Origin: Brumimicrobium sp964585545
GTDB lineage: Bacteria; Bacteroidota; Bacteroidia; Flavobacteriales_D; Crocinitomicaceae
Assembly (NCBI GenBank): GCA_964585545.1
Contig: CAZPDT010000011.1
Location: 57,732 to 121,731, forward strand
Direction of reading: 5' to 3'
DNA length: 64,000 bases
The position numbers were made by a program, and so were the translations under genes. Each line of letters begins with the position of its first letter. Position 1 is the first letter of the stretch. The notes beneath the pieces were generated by a model, which saw nothing but the letters and a program-made list of their open reading frames with translations, searched no databases and was not told where the DNA came from. Below, piece by piece: positions 43,823-53,018 of this stretch.

Positions 43823-44027
43823 AAATTTATTCACCCGCTATTGAGGCATTAACAATTTTACAGGCAAAACTGCTGCTCATTTACTTTAAAGTAAAGATTA
43901 AGGTCTGTGAATTTTAAAATAGCCTTTAGTTGATGGATAATGATTTCCCGAAACCTCATTAAAAAATTACGTGAATAATAATGGGGAATTATTAGAAAAG
44001 TATTTCTCAATGTATATCTATATAGTT

Positions 44028-44060
44028 AAACCGATTGGAATTTTCTAGTCGGTTTTTTTT
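44028..44060 (+). terminator. Rho-independent terminator
   Basis: AAACCGA pairs with TCGGTTT around an AT-rich loop and is followed by a run of Ts. It lies about 205 bases after the Lys-rich gene and 50 bases before the convergent PqiA-like gene. Confidence 0.75.
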
Positions 44061-44108
44061 GTTGCTTGTTCGTCTTGCCAAGCGGCCACTTTTTTATCAT
44101 AGCTTTCT

Positions 44109-44720
44109 TTAAGGTGCTAAGGTTTTCTGACTCCGTTTGTTGAGCAGTAAACTCAGCAATGCAAAAGCGGTAAAGGCAAAGAATCCAATTTGAATACTGG
44201 ATTGATTGGTGGTCAGAACTTCTACTTTTGAACTCAAGCCCTCAATTTGACTCAGTTGTTCGGTGAGGATTCCTGAAAAACCTATGTAGGCCATGAATAT
44301 AGCTACAACCATAACGTCTGCCATGGACCATTTTCCTGTTTTGTAAACCAAGAATAAAGCAAGTTTGTTGGACTTCATACGGGGAATTAGAACCATACAC
44401 ACTGAGGTGATTATCTTGGACAATGGAAACAACACACTAAATATAAAGACTAAAAGTCCGACCATAAGCAAGTCAAATCCGCCTTGTTGAATCATGAGTT
44501 GTATGACCTCGATGATGCTTTTGCTTTTGTAATAAATGACTTGCTGTTGAAAATTGATTTGCTCTCCTAATAAGCTGATTTTGAAATCTGATATTCGGGC
44601 GTCAATCTCTATCATGGGTAATGTCAACCCAAGGACTAAAAACAATAAGCAAACTAAGGTCAGTAAAATGAATTCCATTTTGCTAAAAACTTGAGATAAA
44701 AAAATAAACACAGCTGTCAA
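44109..44720 (-). CDS. PqiA-like membrane protein, probably with altered N-terminus
   Basis: This 203-residue protein has four membrane segments and the PqiA-type motif FPLSKIITSVCMVLIPRMK, followed by GKWSMADVMVVAIFMAYIGF. PqiA-like proteins act in lipid or envelope homeostasis. The start is uncertain: the only upstream codon is a TTG at 44720, 13 bases from the end of an IS remnant at 44733, and an in-frame stop lies next to it. An ATG at 44678 is the alternative. Insertion of the IS may have cut off the original start and promoter. Confidence 0.75.
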   Translation of the reverse strand: MTAVFIFLSQVFSKMEFILLTLVCLLFLVLGLTLPMIEIDARISDFKISLLGEQINFQQQVIYYKSKSIIEVIQLMIQQGGFDLLMVGLLVFIFSVLFPLSKIITSVCMVLIPRMKSNKLALFLVYKTGKWSMADVMVVAIFMAYIGFSGILTEQLSQIEGLSSKVEVLTTNQSSIQIGFFAFTAFALLSLLLNKRSQKTLAP

Positions 44721-44732
44721 TACGGCAATTTA

Positions 44733-45124
44733 TGATACCCCCCAAAGGTTGGACAACTTTTAACAGTTTCTTAGTTTGATGCTAAGATGCTACTTTTTTC
44801 TTAAAATACAATTCATCTGGTGGTACTTTTCCTATTTCCGTATGCCTTCTTTCAGAATTGTAAAATTTAATATACTCATGAACATGATTTCTTAAATCAA
44901 CACCGCCATTTGTTGGGTTTATATAAATTTTCTCATATTTTATTGACCTCCAGAAGCGCTCGATGTAAATGTTGTCTATTGCTCTTCTGCGTCCATCCAT
45001 TGATATTAATCGCTTCAATAGCCACCTTTGCCTTGAAAGATGCACTAAATGTTCTCCTTTTATTTCTCATATTTATTGTTTAAAATTACAACTTAATATG
45101 TTGTCCTAAAAATGGGGAGTACTA
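44733..45124 (-). mobile_element. Internally deleted IS3-family element with both inverted ends
   Basis: The left end TGATACCCCCCAAAGGTTGG and the reverse complement of the right end TAGTACTCCCCATTTTTAGG share CCCC...GGACAAC. Inside, the first about 20 codons of orfA (FSASFKAKVAIEAI, reverse strand from 45070) are joined out of frame to the C-terminal part of orfB. An intact IS3 element is about 1.2-1.3 kb; this one is 392 bp. No clear target duplication is seen. Confidence 0.8.
44782..45045 (-). pseudogene. IS3-family transposase (orfB) C-terminal remnant
   Basis: The open frame ends with the IS3 orfB C-terminus: RAIDNIYIERFWRSIKYEKI, then HEYIKFYNSERRHTEIGKVPP. Only the end of the integrase domain remains, and the DDE acidic residues before it are mostly lost. 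The first about 15 residues are orfA DNA read in another frame. It cannot encode a working transposase. Confidence 0.85.
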
Positions 45125-45162
45125 TAATTCGCTCTGCATAGCTCTAGTTTCTAAAAAAATAT

Positions 45163-45170
45163 TATTTTTG
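45163..45170 (+). promoter_or_regulatory. Promoter -7 element (TATTTTTG) for the lipoprotein gene at 45196
   Basis: Exact TAnnTTTG match, 26 bases before the ATG and just outside the IS remnant. Confidence 0.55.
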
Positions 45171-45195
45171 TGACTAAATAAAACACAAAAACATT

Positions 45196-46296
45196 ATGAA
45201 AAAACCTATCATTATTGCCTTAACTATTTTATTATCTAGCTTTTATAGTTGTAAGAGCGAAATTTCTGAAAAAACTACCTCTAAAGATGAAGAGGTTCAC
45301 GTTGATCCCTTGGTTCATTTTGAAAAAGTGGATGCTTTCTTAGCAGAATTAGCTGGTGAACCTCAAAAGTTCAAAGTTTCTTCCGATACCTTATCCATTG
45401 TTACTGGTAAAAATGGAACTATCATCAATGTCGACCCTAATAGTTTAGAAACTGTTGATGGTTCGCCAATAGGAAAAGAAATAGAGGTGAAATTGGTAGA
45501 AATGGTTACCCTTAAGGACTTCTTGACCAATAATGCACAAACAGTTTCCAACGGTGAAGTAATTGAAACAGGTGGTGCTTATGATATTACAATGTTCTCT
45601 GATGGGAAAGAACTTAAAATTAAGAACGGAAAGAGCATTAAAGTTGAATTTCCTAGAATATCAGAAAAAGACATGGAAGTTTTTATGGGAGAAAGAGACA
45701 GTTTAGGTCAAGTGAACTGGGAAGCAACTGGAGAAGATTTTAAAAAGAAAGATTTAGCAGAACCAGAAAAACCGAGCAGGACTATTGCTTTTAGTATAAA
45801 TGGTTCTGAATCTAAAAAAACAATGACTGATAAAGAATATGAGCAATATTTAAAAAGTAATAAAGGGTACTTGAAAAGAATGGGAGATATTGAGCGTAAA
45901 AATAGAACTTATGAAGCTATTAACATTCTTGATTTAGGCTTGTGTAATGTTGATCGTTTTAGAACTGGAAATACTCCGAATACAAATATAATTGTTAAAC
46001 TAAAAAATACAGAAAGTATTGAAGGAGGTGTTCGTGTCTTTGCGGTTTACAACGAATTTAATGGTATTTTAAGTCAATCCATTTTTAGAAATGCAGGTAA
46101 AACTTCTTTTAATTCTGTTCCAGTATCTTCTAAAATGAATATAATAGCGCTTTCAGCAGATGACTATGGGTCCTACTTCTATGAAACAACTATCAATACC
46201 ACTAAAGAGGATTCCCATATTGTAGAAATTGATTTGGAAAAAATGTCGAATAATCAGATTGAAGAGAGAATGTTGGCAATAAAAGAAATTGATTAA
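45196..46296 (+). CDS. Large lipoprotein of unknown function
   Basis: This 366-residue protein has a lipoprotein signal (lipobox SFYSC, Cys about residue 19). The segment from about 55 to 160 reads IVTGKNGTIINVDPNSLE, then EVKLVEMVTLKDFLTNNAQT and ETGGAYDITMFSDGKELKI, a beta-sandwich pattern that recurs in Bacteroidota exported lipoproteins. The remainder has no recognised domain. It is transcribed from its own promoter beside the IS remnant and ends before a bidirectional terminator. Confidence 0.75.
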   Translation: MKKPIIIALTILLSSFYSCKSEISEKTTSKDEEVHVDPLVHFEKVDAFLAELAGEPQKFKVSSDTLSIVTGKNGTIINVDPNSLETVDGSPIGKEIEVKLVEMVTLKDFLTNNAQTVSNGEVIETGGAYDITMFSDGKELKIKNGKSIKVEFPRISEKDMEVFMGERDSLGQVNWEATGEDFKKKDLAEPEKPSRTIAFSINGSESKKTMTDKEYEQYLKSNKGYLKRMGDIERKNRTYEAINILDLGLCNVDRFRTGNTPNTNIIVKLKNTESIEGGVRVFAVYNEFNGILSQSIFRNAGKTSFNSVPVSSKMNIIALSADDYGSYFYETTINTTKEDSHIVEIDLEKMSNNQIEERMLAIKEID

Positions 46297-46354
46297 GCTT
46301 ACACTGAAATAATTGATTTCAAGTGGAATGTTATGGAAGTAAACCTTCAATAAA

Positions 46355-46386
46355 AAAAAAGGCGAGTGTAATTTATCGCCTTTTTC
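46355..46386. terminator. Bidirectional terminator between convergent genes
   Basis: AAAAGGCGA pairs with TCGCCTTTT around a ten-base loop, with an A-run on the left and a T-run on the right, so it can work for the lipoprotein gene (+) and the membrane-protein gene (-). Confidence 0.8.
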
Positions 46387-46428
46387 TATTGAAGATTAAA
46401 TGGTTTCAAAAACTTTATGAACTTTACG

Positions 46429-46938
46429 TTAATTAAACATCGGCAATGCAGTTCTCAAACCTGTTGCCCAATCAAATAAGAATGTGCGTAAGATAAAACT
46501 CGAAACAATAATTGTCAAAGCAATCTGAACTCCAATAAATACAAGTACCGGTCCCCAATTATCCACATAGATTTCCTCTTTCAACTCCTTGTCTGAAGGA
46601 ATAAACACTTTGTAAATAAAGAATGCGAAAAGTAATGTCAGAACATAGATTAACACAAAAGAAAATACCTCTATCGAAAAATAAGTCCAATAACTTCCAG
46701 CATCTTCACCTAAAATGGACAAATCCTTTAAATAAGCATAGTTCTGGGCGTCAATACCTAAGAAAACAATAAATAGAATAGCAGCTATTTGAGAGAACAA
46801 AAATAGTGGGTATGCCTTATTTGTAGATTTTAATAATTGCTCCTTTTGAAGCTTATTCCCCCAATACCATATGGTTGATGCTATTAATAAGATAGTTATC
46901 TAAAACTCAGCTGTTAATACAAAGAAATTAGTCATCAT
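46429..46938 (-). pseudogene. Four-helix membrane protein gene interrupted by an in-frame amber stop
   Basis: An ATG pair at 46933-46938 opens a frame MTNFFVLTAEF, then TAG (46900-46902), then continues ITILLIASTIWYWGNKLQKE and on to the end at 46429. The joined sequence is 169 codons with about four membrane segments, and the first helix spans the stop. The part after the stop has only a TTG (46800) as a start and would lose the first helix. I do not recognise a family. It may be a recent nonsense mutation, suppression or a sequencing error. Confidence 0.6.
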
Positions 46939-47211
46939 TTTTATTTAATTTAATACAACGTTCCAGAAGACAGTTCTATTTGTTTCATGTGGTAAGAAGC
47001 CCAATTCAAAAAAACATAAGAGGGAATGAACGAGCGTCCTATTCCCTCTTAAAATTAACCTAACTAACCACCTAAATCGGGACCAAACTAATCAAATTAT
47101 TTAATATTTCAAACCATACATAAATAAACTATTAGACCAGTAGAATAAAAAGTATCGTGGTTTCAATTCTCTTTTTTTCTTATCTTGCCAATTCTTTTAA
47201 AAAACACAACC

Positions 47212-49251
47212 ATGCAGAACTTACAGCAAGAATTAATACAACTTCTTGAACAAGTAGATAACTTCACCATCGAAGGTCAGCTTAATAAAACCCTTATTGT
47301 AGAAGCAGCGCTAAAGCTAGACCCTTCTCTATTACGTATTCTTATAAAAAGTGAAACATTTAAAAAGCACTTCTTTAAAGATATAGACGGTGTTCTCGTT
47401 TTTGATAAAATAGAGTTTCAGCGTTTTGTGAACAACAAGTCATTCTTACCGGATAGCTACACGGCTTTTAAGAATAAGATAGGCTTAACAATTAATGACG
47501 AGTCTTTAGACAATTTTATCACGAGCAGAAATGATGTTGTACTTGCATGGCCACATAAAGATTGTGTTTTAGAAGGTGGTCAAACAAAAGAGGACCAAAA
47601 GCGAAATGAGATTTTTTGGAATGAAACATTGGCTCCAGATAACGTTGATTGCTTGTTATCTCCTAAAGCTTTTACGAACTTCAAGCGATACGAAGCCGTA
47701 AAAAGCACCAAGAAAGAGAAATCTGAAGGGCTTGGCTTGGAAACTGAATCTGAAGGTTTAGAAGTAAAAGAAACTGAATTAAATGGTAAAGAGGAAATTG
47801 ACTTTTCTAAAGAGAATCTAATTATTAAAGGGAATAATTTACTTGCATTAGCGTCTTTGTTGAAAACACACAGAGGAAAGATTAAGTTGATTTATATTGA
47901 TCCACCTTTTAATACTGGCAATGATTCATTTAAATACAATGATAACTTCAATCATTCTACATGGTTGACATTTATGAAGAATAGATTGATTTTCGCAAGG
48001 CAATTATTAAAAGAAGATGGGATAATCTTTATAAATGTTGATGCTATTGAAGAGGCATACTTGAAGGTTCTTTGTGACGAGGTGTTTGGAGATGATGCCT
48101 TTATAAATGTAATCGCAGTTAAGTCCTCAACTCCATCTGGGACAAAAACTGCTCATAAAGAAAAAACTATAATTAAGCAAAAGGACTTAATTCTTGTTTA
48201 CAGAAAATCTAAAGCTGCATCATTTAATCCACAATACACTGTTCGCGACAAATGGGATAATCATTACTCTCGGTATTTGGTTAAAAATGGCGAAGAGTAT
48301 GTTTTAAAAAACTTAGTCGATGTTTTAGTAGAAAACGAAATATTAGATGAGAAGATTTCAATTGCAAACATAGATATTTCTGATAATAAATTTAAACAGT
48401 TTTACTTAAAGAATTCTAGTTTTATTTGCCGTTTGCAATCTCATAAAAATAAAGAAGCAGAAAAAATATCAAGAAAGTTAGGTCAAAAAGTATATCATCA
48501 TATTGTAAACGGAAGTTCTCAAGGGTTATACTTTAATGGTCAAGTAATCACCCCATTAAAACAAGGTGTTCATAAGGTGTACCGTAATCAAAAGTTTACT
48601 AATGATTTAGGTATGTTGCTATGTGATATCTGGACAGATATTGATTTTCAGAATACTCAAAACGAAGGTGGTGTTAGTTTTCCAACAGCAAAGAAACCAG
48701 AGTTTCTACTTTCTCGAATTATAGAAATGTCAACTAACAGTGATGATACTGTATTAGACTTTAATCTAGGAAGTGGAACAACAGCTGCGGTTGCTTTAAA
48801 GTCGGGAAGAAATTTCATTGGCATTGAACAGATGGATTACGGAAAAGATGATTCAGTTCAAAGGCTTATTAATGTAATGAAAGGTGAGAAGTCTGGCGTT
48901 TCTAAGGCATACAATTGGAAAGGAGGTGGTTCATTCACCTATTTAGAGTTAATGCCTTTTAATCAAAGCTACATCGATAAAATACAAGATGCTAAAACGA
49001 AAGAAGAATTGCTTTTTATTTGGAAAGAAATGAAAGAAACAGCCATGTTGTCCTATTTGTTTGATGCAGACTTATTCGATGAACGTTTGGATGCTTTCAA
49101 AACAGCTTCTTTAGAAGATATGAAAAAGTATTTGGTTGAGGTCTTGGATAAGAATCAATTATATGTCAATTACTCTGAAATAGAAGATAAAGACTTTAAG
49201 GTAAGTGAAACCGATGTTAAACTGAACCATCAATTCTATAAAAAGAAATAA
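47212..49251 (+). CDS. Type III restriction-modification DNA methyltransferase (Mod)
   Basis: This 679-residue adenine methyltransferase has the beta-class order: motif IV YIDPPFNTGNDSF (DPPF at residues 230-233), a central target-recognition region, and the SAM motif I LDFNLGSGTTAAVAL near residue 515. The N-terminal 200 residues are the Mod-type helical part. Motif I is somewhat divergent (FNLGSG instead of FxGxG with A). The first ATG that gives the Mod N-terminus is 47212. A near-consensus -7 element lies about 25 bases up. It would methylate the site cut by the Res gene at 50411. Confidence 0.93.
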   Translation: MQNLQQELIQLLEQVDNFTIEGQLNKTLIVEAALKLDPSLLRILIKSETFKKHFFKDIDGVLVFDKIEFQRFVNNKSFLPDSYTAFKNKIGLTINDESLDNFITSRNDVVLAWPHKDCVLEGGQTKEDQKRNEIFWNETLAPDNVDCLLSPKAFTNFKRYEAVKSTKKEKSEGLGLETESEGLEVKETELNGKEEIDFSKENLIIKGNNLLALASLLKTHRGKIKLIYIDPPFNTGNDSFKYNDNFNHSTWLTFMKNRLIFARQLLKEDGIIFINVDAIEEAYLKVLCDEVFGDDAFINVIAVKSSTPSGTKTAHKEKTIIKQKDLILVYRKSKAASFNPQYTVRDKWDNHYSRYLVKNGEEYVLKNLVDVLVENEILDEKISIANIDISDNKFKQFYLKNSSFICRLQSHKNKEAEKISRKLGQKVYHHIVNGSSQGLYFNGQVITPLKQGVHKVYRNQKFTNDLGMLLCDIWTDIDFQNTQNEGGVSFPTAKKPEFLLSRIIEMSTNSDDTVLDFNLGSGTTAAVALKSGRNFIGIEQMDYGKDDSVQRLINVMKGEKSGVSKAYNWKGGGSFTYLELMPFNQSYIDKIQDAKTKEELLFIWKEMKETAMLSYLFDADLFDERLDAFKTASLEDMKKYLVEVLDKNQLYVNYSEIEDKDFKVSETDVKLNHQFYKKK

Positions 49252-49271
49252 TTGTTAAAAACTTTTCTAGT

Positions 49272-49460
49272 ATGGTTTTAAGTAATATATTTGCACCCTT
49301 CAAAGGAATCTTTAACAGTGTTTTTTTTACATTGTCAAGAAGAATCCTTATATTAGATAAGAATATTAGCGTTCAATCGCTTCAAGATAATGTGGTTGCT
49401 AGGCCTCTCAATGATGCACACTTAGCGACCCTTTTCAATTTTAAGGGGATAAGTTTATGA
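49272..49460 (+). CDS. Short open frame between mod and the Abi gene, doubtful
   Basis: It is a 62-codon frame starting at an ATG and ending in an ATGA overlap with the Abi start, as translationally coupled genes do. Against it, a perfect promoter element lies just inside its first codons and no family is recognised. It may be a leader peptide or a chance frame. Confidence 0.3.
   Translation: MVLSNIFAPFKGIFNSVFFTLSRRILILDKNISVQSLQDNVVARPLNDAHLATLFNFKGISL
49286..49293 (+). promoter_or_regulatory. Promoter -7 element (TATATTTG) upstream of the Abi-res operon
   Basis: Exact TAnnTTTG match between mod and the Abi gene. It would give a leader of about 155 bases and let Abi, Res and the nuclease be expressed apart from Mod. 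Confidence 0.5.
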
Positions 49461-50407
49461 GCAAAAAGAAGTTCAATAAAGCCCCTTTGTCTTATCAAGG
49501 TCAACTCGAAACATGGAAAGATCGTGGCCTAAATGTTGCCGATGAACAACGTGCAATTCGTTACTTATCCAATATCAGTTACTACCGTTTAAGTGCCTAC
49601 GCTATCCCTTTTCAAAAAGAAAAAGATACGTTTAATTCGGATGTTGATTTTAATGATATTTTATCCTTATATATTTTTGATAGAGAGCTTCGTCTTTTAG
49701 TTTTAGATGCAATAGAGCGAATCGAAGTTGCAGTTCGTACAAAGCTCATTAATCATTTGTCGATGAAGTATGGTTCGCACTGGCATGAAGATAAATCGAT
49801 ATATAAAGCTCCTTACTTTGATAGTAATGGTAAAAAGATTGAAACCTTTAAGTTCATCAAAAACTATCTAAAAAAACAATACAAGCCTGAAAACAGGGAG
49901 GTCTTTATTGAACATTATTTTAATCATTATGATGATCCTAAAAACCCTCCTTCATGGATGGCTATAGAGCTGATTACAATAGGTTCGCTTTCGAGGTTAT
50001 ATAATGATTTAGAGCATAATACAGACAAGGCAGCGATTGCTAATGAATTTGGTATTCACTTTACTGTTTTTGAAAGTTGGCTGCATGCACTTACCTATTG
50101 CAGGAATATTTGTGCGCATCATTCACGTTTCTGGAATAGAAACTTTCAAATTCAGCCCAAACCAGCTAAGAAAACAAAATATCCCTTTGTATCTTCAGAG
50201 TTTCAAATCAATAACAGGTCTTTTTATTACATTCATATCATGAAGTACTTTTTGAATGTAATTATTCCTAAAAACTCTTTTGGTATAAAGCTTACTCAAC
50301 TTTTTGATAAATATAAAGACATTCCAATTCAGTATATGGGGCTTCCAACAGATCCAAAAACTAAAGAGGTATTGAATTGGAAAAACGAAAACCTTTGGAA
50401 ACACTAA
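49457..50407 (+). CDS. Abi_2 family (AbiD/AbiF-like) HEPN abortive-infection protein
   Basis: This 316-residue protein matches the Abi_2 family: an opening APLSYQGQLETWKDRGL, IRYLSNISYYRLSAYAIPF, a core DRELRLLVLDAIERIEVAVRT and WMAIELITIGSLSRLY. The RNICAH motif (about residues 216-221) is the R-x4-H catalytic site of HEPN ribonucleases. Family members block phage growth, some by cutting RNA. It sits between mod and res with a three-base gap to res, so it is expressed as part of the type III locus. The ATG overlaps a short frame upstream. Confidence 0.88.
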   Translation: MSKKKFNKAPLSYQGQLETWKDRGLNVADEQRAIRYLSNISYYRLSAYAIPFQKEKDTFNSDVDFNDILSLYIFDRELRLLVLDAIERIEVAVRTKLINHLSMKYGSHWHEDKSIYKAPYFDSNGKKIETFKFIKNYLKKQYKPENREVFIEHYFNHYDDPKNPPSWMAIELITIGSLSRLYNDLEHNTDKAAIANEFGIHFTVFESWLHALTYCRNICAHHSRFWNRNFQIQPKPAKKTKYPFVSSEFQINNRSFYYIHIMKYFLNVIIPKNSFGIKLTQLFDKYKDIPIQYMGLPTDPKTKEVLNWKNENLWKH

Positions 50408-50410
50408 ATT

Positions 50411-53014
50411 ATGGCACAAGATAGATTAGATAAAACCTTTGATGTACTCGTTGAACACGATGTGATTCAAACTGAAGAATTGTCTCCAGTTATTAAAGAG
50501 AATTTAAGGTATGCACCAAGACCGTATCAAATAGAAGCTTTCGCTCGTTTTAATTACTATCTAAACGATTATAAAAAACGCCAGAAGCCAACACAACTTT
50601 TGTTTCACATGGCTACAGGTAGTGGTAAAACGTTAATCATGGCTGGGGCTATACTAGAGCTCTACAAATTAGGTTATCGAAATTTCATTTTCTTCGTAAA
50701 TACGGATACTATTATCCGTAAAACCAAAGAGAATTTTTTAAACCCAACTTCATCGAAGTACCTTTTTGCTCAGGATATTAATATAGAGGGTAAAAACGTT
50801 TCTATTAAAGAAGTAGATAATTTCGAGAGCAATAGTGAAGATGATATTAATATTCTATTTTCCACAATTCAAGGCTTACATACCAGGTTGAATTATCCTC
50901 AGGAAAACAGTATTACGTTTGATGATTTTTTTGATAAAGAAATTGTATTATTATCTGACGAAGCCCATCATATAAATACCCTAACGAAAAAGAAGCTCTC
51001 TAAAACTGAAAAGGAAAACAGTAAAAGTTGGGAGCACACTGTTAGTCGTATTTTTAATTCAAGTAGTGAAAATATTTTAATAGAATTCACCGCAACTTTA
51101 GAGCTATCTCATCCAAATGTAGCTGCAAAATACAATAGTAAGCTCTTGATGGATTATGCACTTGCTAAATTCAGAGAAGACGGTTATTCAAAAGAGGTAA
51201 AGACAAATCAAATTGACTTTGACCCTGTAGAACGAGCTTTGGTTGGGATTTTAATCAGTCAGTACAAAAAGAAAGTTTTTGCTCAAAACGGCTTATTAAT
51301 TAAGCCAGTAGTTATGATGAAATCAAAAACTACTGCTGAGAGTGCTGAAATGGAAGAAGAGTTCAAAGAAGCAATACGTACATTAAATAGCGCACGTCTT
51401 AAAAAACTGAAATCATTAGATAATGATACCTTAAAGAAGGCATTTGAGCATTTTAAGAAGTCTGGATTGTCAGACCAAAATTTAATTGATGATTTAAGAG
51501 GAGATTTTTCTGAAGAAAAAGTAATATCAGTCAACTCTAAGAATGATTCTGATGAAAAACAGATTGTAATCAATACGCTTGAAGATGCAGATAATGAATA
51601 CAGGGTTGTTTTTGCAGTTGATAAACTAAATGAAGGTTGGGACGTGTTGAATCTTTTCGATATCGTTCGTTTGTATGATACTCGTGATGCCAAAGGTGGA
51701 AAGCCTGGAAAGACTACAGTGCAAGAAGCTCAACTAATTGGTCGTGGTGCTAGATATTGTCCTTTCCATTGGTCAGATGATTTTGAAAAGGATAAACGAA
51801 AATTTGATAACGACCTAGATCATGATTTGAGAATAGGAGAAACGTTACATTATCACTGTTCTCATAATCCACGTTATATTGAAGAATTGAATAATGCCCT
51901 TAGGGAAATTGGAATTGTTCCAGAAGAAAGAGTAGAGGTTGATATTAGGCTTAAAGACGATTTTAAAAATACTCATTTTTACAAAAACGGTTTTTTCTTA
52001 ATCAATAGGAAAGTGGAGAACGACCCTAAACTATTGTTTGAATATGAAGAGCCGAAAATTAGGAAAAACTTCACCTATCAATTAAGAACTTCAGAAACAA
52101 AAGAATCTTTGATTTTTGAAAAGAACGTTGTAAAGGAAGGGCGGCCAATTTACAATGCGAGTAAAGATTATCTAATTATTAATTGGAATAAGAGTATTTT
52201 AAAGAAAGCAATTAACAAGATTCCCTTTTATCAATTTGATAAACTAAAACGTTACTTCCCTTCAATAAAAAGTGTTTCCGATTTCATTATGAAATCAGAC
52301 TATCTTGGAGGTATAACAGTTTCAGTAAAAGGAAAGGCGAGCGATGTAAATAATTTATCAGCTCAAACTAAATTAGAAATCGTTGTATATATTTTAACTC
52401 AAATTTCTAATGAAATCCACACTAAATTTGGCGACTACAGAGGAACAAAACAATTTTACAGAGAACCCATAAACAAATACTTTAGAGATAAGAAACTCTA
52501 TTTTTCAAGAAGCAAAGGAGACGACCAAGAAACAGGGAGGCCAACCATGCGTCACGATATAGATCCAAAATACTATGTGAATCTTACAGAGAAAGATTGG
52601 TACGTTTATTCTGAAAATTATGGAACCTCAGAAGAGAAATTCCTTGTGAAGTTTTTGGATGAACAGATAGATGATATAAGAGAAAGGTTTGATGAAGTTT
52701 ACTTACTAAGAAACGAAAGATTTTTTAAGCTATTTCGTTTCAGTGATGGTAAAGCAACAGAACCAGACTTTGTTTTATTCATGAAAGAAAAAGACAAAGA
52801 AGACCCACTCATCTACCAGTTATTCATCGAACCAAAAGGAGGGCAACTCCTCCAAGCCGACTCTTGGAAAGAAGACTTCCTAAAAGAAATCGAAGGAACT
52901 TACACCGTAGATTTATTTCAAAACGAGAACTTCCGTCTAATCGGTATGCCATTCTACAATGAAGCCATTAAAAAAGACGAGTTTGGAGAGAGGTTGAAGG
53001 AGGTGATTAATTAA
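50411..53014 (+). CDS. Type III restriction endonuclease (Res) subunit
   Basis: This 867-residue subunit has a superfamily 2 helicase-type motor: Walker A HMATGSGKTLIM (about residues 65-76), Walker B LLSDEAHH (about 180-187), and motif VI QLIGRGARYCPF. The C-terminus has the nuclease region EPDFVLFM...LFIEPKGG, a PD-(D/E)xK-type site. With the Mod protein it should bind an asymmetric site, translocate or slide on DNA, and cut. It starts three bases after the Abi stop. Confidence 0.93.
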   Translation: MAQDRLDKTFDVLVEHDVIQTEELSPVIKENLRYAPRPYQIEAFARFNYYLNDYKKRQKPTQLLFHMATGSGKTLIMAGAILELYKLGYRNFIFFVNTDTIIRKTKENFLNPTSSKYLFAQDINIEGKNVSIKEVDNFESNSEDDINILFSTIQGLHTRLNYPQENSITFDDFFDKEIVLLSDEAHHINTLTKKKLSKTEKENSKSWEHTVSRIFNSSSENILIEFTATLELSHPNVAAKYNSKLLMDYALAKFREDGYSKEVKTNQIDFDPVERALVGILISQYKKKVFAQNGLLIKPVVMMKSKTTAESAEMEEEFKEAIRTLNSARLKKLKSLDNDTLKKAFEHFKKSGLSDQNLIDDLRGDFSEEKVISVNSKNDSDEKQIVINTLEDADNEYRVVFAVDKLNEGWDVLNLFDIVRLYDTRDAKGGKPGKTTVQEAQLIGRGARYCPFHWSDDFEKDKRKFDNDLDHDLRIGETLHYHCSHNPRYIEELNNALREIGIVPEERVEVDIRLKDDFKNTHFYKNGFFLINRKVENDPKLLFEYEEPKIRKNFTYQLRTSETKESLIFEKNVVKEGRPIYNASKDYLIINWNKSILKKAINKIPFYQFDKLKRYFPSIKSVSDFIMKSDYLGGITVSVKGKASDVNNLSAQTKLEIVVYILTQISNEIHTKFGDYRGTKQFYREPINKYFRDKKLYFSRSKGDDQETGRPTMRHDIDPKYYVNLTEKDWYVYSENYGTSEEKFLVKFLDEQIDDIRERFDEVYLLRNERFFKLFRFSDGKATEPDFVLFMKEKDKEDPLIYQLFIEPKGGQLLQADSWKEDFLKEIEGTYTVDLFQNENFRLIGMPFYNEAIKKDEFGERLKEVIN

Positions 53015-53018
53015 AACC

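Noticed and set aside
51283..51693. 136-codon frame antisense to the Res gene
   Set aside because: Low-complexity Ser/Phe-rich antisense frame inside a confirmed gene.
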